Part shown: positions 44,006-53,919 of the stretch, one piece after another
Position numbering within the stretch: position 1 is the first letter of the stretch
How the letters are laid out: each line of letters starts with the position of its first letter
Origin: Unio delphinus
Lineage: Eukaryota; Mollusca; Bivalvia; Unionida; Unionidae
Length of the DNA: 64,000 nucleotides
NCBI GenBank assembly: GCA_029339505.1
Contig: JAQISU010000132.1
Coordinates: forward strand, 8,740,001 to 8,804,000
Direction: 5' to 3'
The notes under the pieces: generated by a model
The model's database searches: none
What the model was told of the DNA's origin: nothing
Seen by the model: the letters and a program-made list of their open reading frames with translations, nothing else
Made by a program: the position numbers and the translations under genes

Positions 44006-44597
44006 ATGTCATATAGTGTTATTAGTGTTGCGTTAACTCCTGGTCAAATCAAAAAATTGCAATCAGAATCGGCTAAAAAATGTGGAACCACAATCACGTT
44101 GAAACCTAATCAAATGACTGGTGGTGCAAATAAATTATCGCTGACAACTCGTCAAATGAAACATTTCAATGATGCTTTCAAGGATAAAAAAGGAGTTCAG
44201 ATCACACTCTCTTCGGCTGCTATCAAAACTATGATAAAAACAGGTGGTATATTTCCGTTGTTTGCTGCAATAACAGCATTGGTTGCGGCAGCAGCCCCAG
44301 CAGTAGCAAAAGCGGCCGCATTAGGGGGTAGTTGGAGGCTTGGGAACAAAAGCGGTACAGAGCATTGCTGAATCATATGAACCGAAGAATGGTCGAGGGT
44401 ATAAAAAAAAGGGAAAGGGTCTAAGACTACCAGGAACCCCGTATTCATGGTACAGCGGAAAGGGTCTAAGACTACCAGGAACCCCGTATTCATGGTACAG
44501 CGGAAAGGGTCTAAGACTACCAGGAACCCCGTATTCATGGTACAGCGGGAGATCCGTTCACGGATCAGGCCTGAGACTACCAGGAACGGTTTATTAA
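44006..44597 (+). pseudogene. Hydrophobic virion protein with C-terminal GKGLRLPG repeats (frameshifted)
   Basis: The ATG at 44006 (MSYSVISVALTPGQIKKL) is preferred over 43955 because the 51074 relic starts at the same place. Three short LTPGQ/LKPNQ/LTTRQ-type helical repeats come first, then a hydrophobic Ala-rich segment after GGIFPLFAAI (about 44244-44320) that could cross or disrupt a membrane. A run of five G at 44324-44328 shifts the frame; the second half, in the other frame to 44597, ends with three 51-bp tandem repeats (GKGLRLPGTPYSWYS) and a fourth partial one. By position between capsid and protease it may act like adenovirus minor core or membrane-lytic proteins; that is inference. 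Confidence 0.68.
44414..44590 (+). repeat. 51-bp coding tandem repeat, three units plus partial
   Basis: GGAAAGGGTCTAAGACTACC, AGGAACCCCGTATTCATGGT and ACAGC repeated with no differences over three units, with a shorter fourth at 44566-44590. Identity between units suggests recent expansion. Confidence 0.95.
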
Positions 44598-44608
44598 TTG
44601 AGGAGTCT

Positions 44609-45055
44609 ATGATTCCCATGTCCAATTTTGATTTAATGGATGCGGCTAAAAAACTAGTGATTAAAAATTTCAGAGGTGTTTTTATGAAAGATCAATTACC
44701 ACATCAACCAAACAAAACTGAAACAGGTATTATTAATCTCGATAACAGCACCGGACCTGGAACTCACTGGGTTGCATACGCTATTGATCCACGTGGGATT
44801 GTCTATTTTGATTCATATGGATTAGCCCCACCAAAAGAGTTTATGCGTTATATAAAACAATTTCCAATGAAGACTTGGTATTCTACGCTACCAACACAAC
44901 AAATCAATGACCCACCAATATGCGGCAGTGAAGTATTAAATGTCCTTGACGCTATTTCTAACTCCTTGGGTAACCCAAGGGGGAAACCACCACACATTGT
45001 CGTAAATGACTACACCAGCAATCGCTTTTTAGAGAGAGAAAGAGTTTTACAATAA
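44609..45055 (+). CDS. Adenain-type cysteine protease
   Basis: 148 residues from ATG 44609; the frame is open upstream through the repeat region, but family similarity begins at SNFDLMDAAKKL. Catalytic residues are visible: H53 in GTHWVA, D68 in VYFDSYG, Q97/98 before the active cysteine and C105 in PICGSEV. The usual second cysteine pattern after CG is not kept. In adenoviruses and Polintons this protease matures capsid and core precursors. It is shorter than adenain (about 200 residues) but has the full catalytic set. Its stop lies 1 bp before the next ATG (45057). Confidence 0.87.
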   Translation: MIPMSNFDLMDAAKKLVIKNFRGVFMKDQLPHQPNKTETGIINLDNSTGPGTHWVAYAIDPRGIVYFDSYGLAPPKEFMRYIKQFPMKTWYSTLPTQQINDPPICGSEVLNVLDAISNSLGNPRGKPPHIVVNDYTSNRFLERERVLQ

Positions 45056-45056
45056 C

Positions 45057-45991
45057 ATGATTGATATTTGGGGGAGACCTCTGAAACCCAAACCCGATGA
45101 CACCGCAACTCCTGATTCTATCAAGGATATAAAAAAAAAATTAAAGATGAAATCGCTGAGACGTTGAACTTAACAAGTGTTGACCCGAACGAAATAGTTG
45201 TATTTCAGGACAAACAGGGTAAATTGAAATCCAGTAATATTTCTCTGGATGATATTTTGGTTAAACAACAAAACGCAATCGAGAACACCGTTGCGTTATT
45301 TTCCGATCAGGGTAAATTGAAAACCAGTAATGTCTCTCTGGATGATATTTTGGTTAAACAACAAAACGCAATCGAGGATACTATCGCGTTATTTTCCGAT
45401 CAGGGTAAACTCAAACCGGGTGTACTTTTTTCGACGATTACAGATCAATTTAAAACTCTCAACGATTCTGCGTTAGAACTAGCAACACTTCAATCTAAAA
45501 CCGAAGAACACATTAAACAGTTTACCGCATTTCGTAGAAATATCATTGATAAATTTATTGGAACTACATTCGATAAAATTGAACTTAAACTCCCTGATAT
45601 TAAAAAATCCATCGATGAGACGAAAAACTTCATCGAAGCAGTCAAAGGTGATCTTTCGAGGATGATAACAGCCATTGAAAAAACAAAAATTCCTCATGAG
45701 AAAAATAACAACGTAGTATACACTATCCAACACGGATCATTTGTGTGGACACCTGAAAACAACACATTAGATATCACTGCAACCGTTAAGGGTATTTATC
45801 GATTAACAATAGTGAGAACGGCTCAATTTAATATTTCATCGTCGAGTTCATCCGGGGTCAATAATACGATTTCAACGATCATCGACAAGGATACAACTGA
45901 ACAGTTCACGTTAATAGCTACTGATAAAAATTTGGTTAGGGTTACAACAACGTGGTATGTGGAATTCGTAGCGGATTTAAGTAAATCGTAA
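45057..45991 (+). pseudogene. Fibre-like coiled-coil structural protein (frameshifted near the start)
   Basis: The ATG at 45057 opens MIDIWGRPLKPKPDD; an A10 run (45131-45140) shifts it, and the main frame is open from about 45131 to 45991 (275 codons counted from a TTG at 45164). Two nearly identical 96-bp units encode FSDQGKLKTSNVSLDDILVK-type repeats, with a third partial. A long heptad-like helical region (residues about 85-185) and a Ser-rich beta-type C-terminal domain (YTIQHGSFVWTPENN) follow. A shaft-plus-head spike or fibre is the natural reading, placed after the protease. Function inferred from architecture only. Confidence 0.65.
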
Positions 45992-45997
45992 TTGAAA

Positions 45998-46007
45998 ACG
46001 CTAGCGT
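45998..46007 (+). terminator. Palindrome 6 bp after the fibre-like gene stop
   Basis: ACGCTAGCGT, preceded by AAA and followed by ATTTAAAAT. It shares the GCTAGC core with 42440-42447. Confidence 0.55.
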
Positions 46008-46115
46008 ATTTAAAATAAAAATGATTTCATCATCGCAATATCGCTATGATCAGATCAGAGAGTATCATACTATATATATTATACTAGACTCAAAACCTTG
46101 TCTGAGGAGTATGCA

Positions 46116-46664
46116 ATGAAAATTAAAAAATGTCGCAGGAAAATTACAGCAATTGATGTTACTGTGTACGCTGTGAGTGGTGTAATCACCGGAGCTGGTA
46201 TTATACTGTCTTCAGTGACAATGATGGCCCCGATAGCTGTTCCAATTTGCATTTCTGCGGCAACAACAATCGCTGGAATAATTTCAATAATCACAAAAAA
46301 AATATCCTCATGCAGCCAATGGAAACTACACGACTACATAATTCAATTTCATGTTGTGTCCACTGCATACTCGCAATTATCCTCATTGATATCGTCATCG
46401 CTCGATGATACAATTATATCAGAGAGTGAGTTTTCAGCGATGGTAGATATATATGATTCTGCGATGTCAAAATTAGAAATACAACATGAGTATAATAACA
46501 ATGACAACACAGATGGAATTACTTCAACAAATAGTGGAGAATACAAACCCAGTACAAACAAGCATGATCTCAATAACCTCAACGAATCCAGAATTCAGTG
46601 TGAATTTCCCCTCTCCGGTCCCAGTGAAGGAAATCGCGCTAGCAAAATTACGAGTATACCATAG
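46116..46664 (+). CDS. Membrane protein with two hydrophobic segments
   Basis: The ATG at 46116 gives MKIKKCRRKITAID. Two adjacent hydrophobic stretches follow: AVSGVITGAGIILSSVTMMA and PIAVPICISAATTIAGIISI, a helical hairpin. A helical region with SLDDTIISESEFSAMVD comes next, then a low-complexity Asn/Ser/Thr tail. The ATG at 46021 opens another frame (MISSSQYRYDQIREYH) ending just before 46116 and may be the true start separated by a frameshift. The last ~60 codons overlap the next gene and may not belong to the ancestral protein. It is probably an inner-membrane or minor virion protein; the role is inferred. Confidence 0.6.
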   Translation: MKIKKCRRKITAIDVTVYAVSGVITGAGIILSSVTMMAPIAVPICISAATTIAGIISIITKKISSCSQWKLHDYIIQFHVVSTAYSQLSSLISSSLDDTIISESEFSAMVDIYDSAMSKLEIQHEYNNNDNTDGITSTNSGEYKPSTNKHDLNNLNESRIQCEFPLSGPSEGNRASKITSIP

Positions 46665-47850
46665 TTGGCCAAATATTAGGTCAAAATCATTTGGTGGTCA
46701 ACAACCCAATAATTCACTGGTATTTGCAAATAAGAATAAACCCGACGGTACCCCAGACTGGAACGTTGTTTCCATACCAACCGGATCATACCAAATCGAA
46801 CAAATCAATAACGAATTCGCGCGTAGAATAAAATCGATTACTGGAAAAGAATCAAAAATAGCTATAACGGTTCATGAGCCAACACTATCATCTGCCATTG
46901 AAATAAGCACAGAGGGTTATGTCGTAGATATCTATCAAAGTTCTATTAGAACCGTACTGGGATGGCCTGAAATCCCACCCGGGGGAAAAACCGTTAAATT
47001 ACCAGAACCACAAAAAACCGATTATATCACAGACAGGATAAAATCTGATAATCCAATAAAGAGTTATAAAGATTATAATAAGTGGGAACTTTTCAATGGA
47101 ATAGTAGAAAATAACGTTGTCAAATTCGTACCCCGACAGAACAAAATTACTGAAAATTTCACAGCGATGGAATATGATTTTTTACTGTTGTTAATATCCA
47201 TTAAATCCGGCACTCTCACCCGAGATGAATTTATCAGCGTTGTAGAAATATGTAACAAAATGATCAATGACATGGAAACATGTCATTCACAAATTATTCA
47301 AGAGATATTAGGTGACGATAATCCTAAAACGAGAACAGAGTTTGCGATGAAAGGTAATATACGCGTAGAAGATATTCGTGAGTTTAAACTACCAGGATAT
47401 AATATCTCAGAATTACAAAAATCTCTCAGTGATGCCATCGATGAAGGTTTCAAAAAAATCCATGATACGTGGAAAAAAACACAATCACAACCACAAACAA
47501 CTATCCTCAAACATAATAATGACCCAGATGGTGGTGGCAGGCATATTGCTCCGTTCAATGTGAATATTTCAACGGTGATTGCGCTCAATTTAGTATGTAA
47601 TGTGATCGAAGGAAGCTATCAAACAAATTTAGAACGATCAAATCAAGCTCAGCAAGGATATATTTTGTATTCATTTGCACCAATAGCTCCTCCAGGGTTT
47701 TTAATAATTGAGTCCCCGGTGAATCCAGTCTATATGCGATGTCATAATAATTCATTAACCAGAATTAATTTCAAACTCACTGACCAGTCCAATAATCTGA
47801 TTGATTTACAAGAGGAGGTTTTACAAATTAGTCTATTTGTGAAATCCTGA
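46486..47850 (+). CDS. Penton-like / minor capsid protein
   Basis: 454 residues, intact. The N-terminal domain is beta-rich (SVNFPSPVPVKEIALAKLRV, GSYQIEQINNEFARRI). A central helical insertion (about residues 185-315) contains LTRDEFISVVEICNKM, reminiscent of the preceding membrane protein's SESEFSAMVDI. The C-terminal domain (NISTVIALNLVCNVIEGSYQ and LTRINFKLTDQSNNLIDLQ) resembles penton-like proteins of Polinton relatives. It would close the capsid vertices. Its start overlaps the previous ORF by 179 bp; later in-frame ATGs are possible starts. A relic of the C-terminus occurs at 61620-61870. Confidence 0.72.
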   Translation: MSIITMTTQMELLQQIVENTNPVQTSMISITSTNPEFSVNFPSPVPVKEIALAKLRVYHSWPNIRSKSFGGQQPNNSLVFANKNKPDGTPDWNVVSIPTGSYQIEQINNEFARRIKSITGKESKIAITVHEPTLSSAIEISTEGYVVDIYQSSIRTVLGWPEIPPGGKTVKLPEPQKTDYITDRIKSDNPIKSYKDYNKWELFNGIVENNVVKFVPRQNKITENFTAMEYDFLLLLISIKSGTLTRDEFISVVEICNKMINDMETCHSQIIQEILGDDNPKTRTEFAMKGNIRVEDIREFKLPGYNISELQKSLSDAIDEGFKKIHDTWKKTQSQPQTTILKHNNDPDGGGRHIAPFNVNISTVIALNLVCNVIEGSYQTNLERSNQAQQGYILYSFAPIAPPGFLIIESPVNPVYMRCHNNSLTRINFKLTDQSNNLIDLQEEVLQISLFVKS

Positions 47851-47872
47851 AAGGATTTTCGTCCTTAGGACT
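47842..47872 (+). terminator. Hairpin enclosing the penton-like gene stop, plus a second palindrome
   Basis: AAATCCT-GAA-AGGATTT forms the stem with the TGA stop partly in its loop; GTCC-TTA-GGAC follows. It shares its stem with 42421 and 43961 and lies just before the right TIR. Confidence 0.65.
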
Positions 47873-47902
47873 TTCATCCTGAAAGGATTTTCGTCGTAGT
47901 AA

Positions 47903-48144
47903 GGACTTGATAAAATATTCGGTTAAAATCACCGTAAACCTTAGCAGCAGAGAGGGGTGAGTGACAACGACGTTGCGACATTTATGATTCATCAACGAAA
48001 ACGCGAATGCGAATCCCATGTTTTCAGACAACAACCACTGTCATTTTTTTTCTAGTTATTCGCGAGAAGGGTCTAGTGTTATTTTGGAGGGTATAATCAA
48101 AAATATACTAAAAAAATGTTGTAGGATTCACCCTCTCTGCTGCT
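47903..48144 (-). repeat. Right terminal inverted repeat (242 bp)
   Basis: Exact reverse complement of 31590-31831 by eye, ending CCCTCTCTGCTGCT. Confidence 0.95.
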
Positions 48145-48149
48145 ATACA
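48145..48149. repeat. Target site duplication, right copy (ATACA)
   Basis: Matches 31585-31589. Five bases, where six are usual for Polintons. Confidence 0.75.
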
Positions 48150-48508
48150 TGAATATAGGAGTGGCAAATAGCGAGCTTTTGTCTGGATGACGATAATTAA
48201 AAATCGCGTATTTTATCACAAAATTACCAATACCTACCTTATTTTGGCCTCAGTAACAGCCTGAATCGTAATTTTTCAACTAAATAAGTAATCACGAACT
48301 CAAAAAAAACAAAACAAAATAATTGCATTCGTTTTTACTTAGGTTGTATGCCTTTAATTGTTTGATTTGTTAAATTAAGGCGTCCTACGAAAACAAAACA
48401 CGATAATAATGTCCAAGCACAAAACCAAAGCTTCTATCTAACCGTGAGTTTCTTATTTCGAAGATGCACCCTCCGCTGCTACGAATTAAATCATATCATA
48501 TAGCAATA
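48150..48508. other. Gene-free flank
   Basis: No gene. A TIR-like scrap GCACCCTCCGCTGCT lies at about 48465-48480, just before the first relic gene. Confidence 0.5.
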
Positions 48509-49552
48509 ATGGTAAGAGAATCATTAACAACTAGATTAGCATGAGAAAAAAAAAATAGCGACGATTAAAAAATGTAACCCGTACTTGATTCTGTCAGACA
48601 AATATTACAACAGCAACAGGAATCTCAAGTTGATTTTGCAATAGGTGCTGAACAATAATTCAAACCTACTGCTGCAACTATCAAAGAGGTTATATATGGA
48701 AACGATGGAGAAGAAGTAAAATCGGGTGTTCTTCCTGAACCTTTAAAAAACCAAAAAACTAAACAAACCAAAAAAAGTTTACTAGATCTTCCAACTGATA
48801 TAGCTGATGCACAATTACAACCACAAGCGGTAGCTGGTGACTATCAGAGAAAATTAACCTAAAGAAAAAGAAATAGAAAAAAAATTACACAAACTGAAAA
48901 ATGAAGTGATCGGGGGAGTAATGTGATTTTGAAAAAAATAATCCGATTTATCTAGCTGGTTTTGCGCTTGAAGGTTTTAGTCATAAAGAAAGATACTTAA
49001 AACATGAACATAATAAACCATTAAGTAGAAATAACTGATATAGGTGGATATATCGCATAAAATATGACAAGGTGTGAATTCCATTTGAAGATCCCATATT
49101 TGTATTATACTTAAATAAAACAAACGAATTTGACATAGGTGTTCAGATTGAAGAACAATCTAGCTCACAAACTACACTTCCTCCTCCATTACAACAGAAC
49201 AAAATTAATAATATGGAGAAAGAAGAATTTTATGATGCGCATGAACAATCTTGTGAGGGATTTTCTACGAGTGGAACTCCATGCTGTGTTCCGAATGGAA
49301 CTCGAGGGAATTGTTTTGTTGCCTGTCCTTATAATATTCTCTCCTACACAACACGATTAGGAATTATCATAGCGGGTAAATAAGCTTTCCATAACTTTCC
49401 ATTACTCTCCAGGAAAATATTAATGAAGCCGCTGATAAATGTAGACGATTATTTCAAGTAGTTATCATGGATATCGGCTTATATTGAGAATTTATCGATG
49501 AACTCATTCATGGTTATCACAGTGATTTATTATCACCACGATTAGATAAATA
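48509..49552 (+). pseudogene. Charged structural protein relic (old element)
   Basis: Homologous to 40932-41957. It starts ATGGTAAGAGAATCATTAAC and ends with a match to the GNNSPEIINEAADICRRL to YHSD region. Many stops and frameshifts. Confidence 0.75.
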
Positions 49553-49565
49553 ACAATTAAATAAG

Positions 49566-50003
49566 ATGATCATACACTTTCACCATAATAAACAAACCAT
49601 GGCCTTTGTAGTAAACTCACGATTACCCCTTGACAGAACGATTTATAAGGATGGTCTTGGCGATGTTATTCAAGGCTTATTTGCAAGGATGGTTCCAAAA
49701 AGTACCAATCGCAAAACAGTTATCGATGAAAGCTATTAATGTTATTGGTGAAAAAGCTCCTGATGCTATTGGTAAAAAATATTGCCAGTAAGGTCATTTC
49801 AGCAGCAAAAAAAAAACTAACACGATTAATGCGACAAGAAAAGCCATCAGTAAAATTACCATCAACATAAATCATGCCACTCGAATGTTAGTAAAATAAT
49901 AAACTAAGCCGCGGATCAAAAACTAGCAACGCTGATGAATCAAGGAGCTGATGCACAGGAAAATATTACTGCAAATTTAATAGCAGGAAGTGAGTTTTGC
50001 TAG
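49566..50003 (+). pseudogene. Basic core-like protein relic (old element)
   Basis: Homologous to 41991-42422: starts ATGATCATACACTTTCACCA and ends in an AGSEF-like block. Its end is fused by deletion to the capsid relic: the intergenic space and roughly the first 120 capsid codons are missing. Confidence 0.75.
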
Positions 50004-51054
50004 ATATTCTGATGATTACTCAAGTTCGGCTGGTTCATCTATGATGTTTGCTAAGGATATTACTGATCAGGCTGAACATGTTCAGTATGTTAAAGTAAAA
50101 GCAACACAGGATACTGCAGTTGACCCTGTGTCAGCTGGATATACGAGACCAGCTGCTGCTTGTCATGTTATCAGTAATGTTAGTGCTGCCAATTACAACC
50201 TAGGATTTTGCAACACGCGTATCAATGTTGCAAGGACCTCGTAAATTATTTTCATGTGCGATTCCACTGTCTCATATATTTGGATTTTGTAGAAATGTGC
50301 GAAATGTAATCTTAAAAGCTAAACAAGCATTAGTAAATGATGATGATATTGATACAATCTGGCATGGTGCTGGTGTTGATGGTAACGTAAATATAAAACA
50401 GCGTTCATTGTATATGTCAGTAATAACTCCGCAGAGGAAAAAATACTATAATTTATGAATACATGTGGTAAATCATTGTTATCATGGTTAACAGTTTATA
50501 CGGACAGCATGGGGAATTCTATTAACGGTATATTTACATGGCATATGACATAAAAACGGGGTGTTTCTGCCCCGCGGCATATATTTGTTGCGCTACAAGC
50601 ACGATTAAATTGACAAACACGCAGCCATATGATATTTGACAAACTCGGCGTTACCGCTGTCTCGTTAAGAATAAACGGCCATCATGAACCATCGGAGGAA
50701 ATTTTACATAATTACGACCAAAACCAAATAGCGTACGCATTTCATCGTTTGCTGACATTTATGAGACGTGATCTGAATATAGATACTGGTCTGCAAATAT
50801 CACAATTAGATTTTAGAAACTGGTATCCGATTTATTACTTTTCGCTGGAACATCTTGATTTAACCAGACAGACTTTTGTTGATATACACTTTCTAGCTCG
50901 TGTAACAATTCCGGTTGCTCCAGCCTCACTTATTCTTAATGACAGAGCAATTGCCGTCATACTCAGCGACATATAGATGCTACTAAAAGGAGAAGGTGTT
51001 TGTGGACAAATGAGGGTAGTTGATGCACCCGTTGAAACCATGCAACACAATTAG
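49990..51054 (+). pseudogene. Major capsid protein relic (old element)
   Basis: Homologous to the capsid gene from ARYSDDYTRSAG onward, in three remaining open pieces (49990-50244, 50225-50458, 50629-50976). SQLDFRNWYPIYYFSLEHLD and LTRQTFVDIHFLARV are well kept. Several frameshifts and stops. Confidence 0.85.
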
Positions 51055-51073
51055 ATAACTCGTATTATTATAA

Positions 51074-51245
51074 ATGTCGTGTAGTCACGTTAATGTTAAT
51101 CTGACTCTTTGTCAGATTAAAAAGGTAAACTCGGATTCAACTATAACATGTGGAACTAAGATATCGTTAAAACACAATCAGATCACTGGTGGTCAAATTA
51201 AGCATTTCAATGAAGCATTATATTTTCTAATTGCGCGCCAGCAGC
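51074..51245 (+). pseudogene. Hydrophobic core protein relic, N-terminal part
   Basis: Begins ATGTCGTGTAGTCACGTTAA and matches 44006-44190 (LT..QIKK, ITLK.NQ, QMKHFNDA). Homology ends at a junction with a dispersed repeat. Confidence 0.65.
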
Positions 51246-51289
51246 TTTAAACTAAATGCGCCATAAAATAGATTATATGCATAAACGTT

Positions 51290-51660
51290 TAACCATCTTG
51301 ATGAGTCAGGGTGTATGTCATATATTGATCCTATTAGCTAAGACGGCGTATACCTACAAAAGTCAATGATCAGAAAGAATTCCTTTATTATGTAGTCATC
51401 GCTACAAAACTTATATTCACTTCAACAGCTAGGATGAGGTATAGTGTCCTATTGAAGTACGTTAGCTTCAGTTTCTTCAAAATATTTCATTCTGTAAAAA
51501 CTTTGTTCTCAACTAACTTCGTAGTCTTTTACTTGTGAAATAGCCATAAAACGAAAGCAATAAACAAACTTAAGCAGTCATTTCGCATTATTTTCTTACA
51601 ATCTTTTACTAAACCATCTAGTATATATTGCTTTGCAAGTGATTTATGTATCATCGTTAT
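51290..51660 (+). repeat. Dispersed repeat, second copy of 12420-12790
   Basis: Direct match over about 370 bp. It interrupts the old element after the core protein relic. Confidence 0.65.
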
Positions 51661-51989
51661 TCAGACTTAAGGTATATTATATAATGCTATTACTATTAAT
51701 CACTTTTAAGATCCTAAATACATTAATATCATACCAATACAAATTGGGAATGAAGAGAATTATGAATTTGAAAGATTTTGATTTAAATTGCAGACGTTAT
51801 TGGCAGAATCTCTATAGAATCCAAATTATCATCGTCATTTTATCTTGTTTGGTTAAAGTTATAATTGGTCAAATATTTTACATGTGCCAGCTAAATTGTA
51901 TTGATGTTCTCGTTAAACTGTATTTTCTAGTGCGGTGTAATTTCGGTACAATTTGTTTTTTTCTAGTCCTACTACTGTTGCTCAACCAC

Positions 51990-52300
51990 CGCTAATACAG
52001 CATATTACAGTCAATACCTTTTAAAACGATTTGATTGCAAGAGGTTTGTAAAAATCTGGGGATATTAAACAACCCTGAAAGAAGGTGATGAGATGGGATG
52101 GTGGGGTGGGGTGGGGTGCGTTGTACTCCAATCCAGGTCACACACACACACACACACACATGGTTTGCCAGGGCATCGCTCATGATGCGTTCTAAGTAGA
52201 TGTTGAAAAGCGCGGATGACAGCATACCGCCTTGACGTAATCCAAGTGTTGTCTTGAACCAGTCCCCCATATAACCGTGAGCATTTACTGCACTGCATTC
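51990..52300 (-). pseudogene. Non-LTR reverse transcriptase fragment
   Basis: The minus strand encodes WFKTTLGLRQGGMLSSALFN and IYLERIMSDAL, the conserved block before the YxDD box in LINE reverse transcriptases. An (AC)n tract (about 52140-52160) interrupts it. No catalytic box remains. Confidence 0.75.
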
Positions 52301-52319
52301 TTGGCGTATAACTTCTTGA

Positions 52320-53900
52320 TGGTATTGGTCAACATTTGATCCATGTTGTACTTCATCATTGTGGACAACAATGCATCATGCCACACTCTTTCACCTCATA
52401 CTCCAGATGTAATTGAGTAAGGAAAATACTCTTTTAAAAGTGGTCTAGAATGTTTAATTATTCGTGTATTGTACGATTGTCAGATTAAGTGGTTTTGCAT
52501 GTGATACAAATCAAGTATCGTATGAAATTGAATGCATTTATTCTGATACGAATTGTGAGCATTAATTATCGTCATAAATGATTTATATCATGTATGATGA
52601 GTACTGATTTCCCTATGTCCGGAAATGCGAGACACTGTGTCTCTACGTATCAAAGTAATGTAATTGGGACAAACAATGCAGAATATATTTTTGTAGGACA
52701 ATAATTTGTGAATTCCGTTTAACCTAACATTGATGGTGTTAGCATGAGGAACATGAGTCAGTTGACATAGTTAGCAATGTACAACCCAAAGAGAAGAATG
52801 ATAGTTTATATATTAGGGCTACTTAATTCGTAATTCCATTTAAGAATGAAAATAACTACAGAAAACTTAATTTCTGAAGGTAGGGTGTCTGTATCAGTTT
52901 TAGGTTACGTGTTCACCTCCCCCCTCCCTCTCTACATAGCTCAAATCTGTTTAATTTTGATAGACTCAGAAAGTGAGAGAATATGGTATGATCCCTGGAG
53001 ATGAAAAAATTTGATAATTATTTAGGCTTTGCATTATATTTATATTTGAGAGAGAGAGAGAGAGAGACAGAGAGAGAGAGAGACAGATAAAGAGATGGCA
53101 ACGACGACCTAACACCAACGGTAACCTAGAAAACACCGAAAGCTACAATGCCATGCACATATCACAGCAATTTTAATTCGATCCGTCATACGAATATATG
53201 ATAGTCTGTAAGTTATCTTTAATGTTTCACTTAGAATTCTAGAGAAATAATTCATATTTTAAGTTTTCCAAAGGTGTTCGTTATCGCTCAGTATATTATT
53301 TAGTGTACGACAATTGATTCGTACCTTTGCCGTGTACTAGTTTAGTACAATCAAGCGTTTTTTTTTTTTTCCTTTTTTGTTCTTTTGCAATTAAATGTCT
53401 ATGCTAACTAAATTCTTAATATGGAAAACTGGATAGGTTCTTGTTTTTTTTAAAGATAAAACATGAGTCGATATATTTCATATAAATACCTGTCAACTGC
53501 AAATCAACGTATGCGTATATTACACGGCATGTTACTTACAGAGTGAATGTTAGGAAATTGTGTGAACATTTAAACATTTTTGTTTTAGATATTGCTTAGT
53601 CTTCTCTGAACTAATAAAAAGTAATCTATTTAAGTCGATATGCTTCATCAAATTTTAAATTGGCAATTCATTGGATTTTATCCACACATATATAAGTACA
53701 AATTAATTAGTAATGTTTGTATTCATTTCTCTGGACCTAAGATTACTAGGCAAATTAAATAAATCATCATTAATAATACATTTTGTAATGGTTAGAATGA
53801 AAACGATAATGATATCGTTATTATTAATTTGCAACATATTTTAACCTGTCACGTTATCTCTAGTTTATTAATCTCATTTACAGTAGAGTATAATACCACC
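52320..53900. other. Gene-free segment
   Basis: AT-rich, with a (GA)n tract at 53047-53092 and a T12 run near 53360. No supported gene. Confidence 0.5.
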
Positions 53901-53919
53901 TATCTTTGATTTATATAAT

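Larger units (their letters stand above)
31590..48144 (+). mobile_element. Maverick/Polinton-like (adintovirus-like) element, complete
   Basis: A 16,555-bp unit bounded by perfect 242-bp TIRs and a 5-bp target duplication. It encodes the hallmark set: integrase, B-family polymerase, packaging ATPase, adenain-type protease, major capsid and penton-like proteins. Replication and integration genes fill the left half with mixed strands, and virion genes fill the right half, all on the plus strand. Unusual additions are a PLA2, and a helicase and HNH fused to the polymerase. Several genes carry stops or frameshifts, so this copy is probably not autonomous as sequenced. Exact family placement is inference. 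Confidence 0.92.

Noticed and set aside
44447..44608. N-terminal extension of the protease with MVQRKGSKTTRNPVF repeats
   Set aside because: Out-of-frame reading of the core-protein repeats; family similarity starts after 44609.
44197..44625. Minus-strand ORF with TGFLVVLDPFRCTMN repeats
   Set aside because: Antisense of the 51-bp coding repeat.
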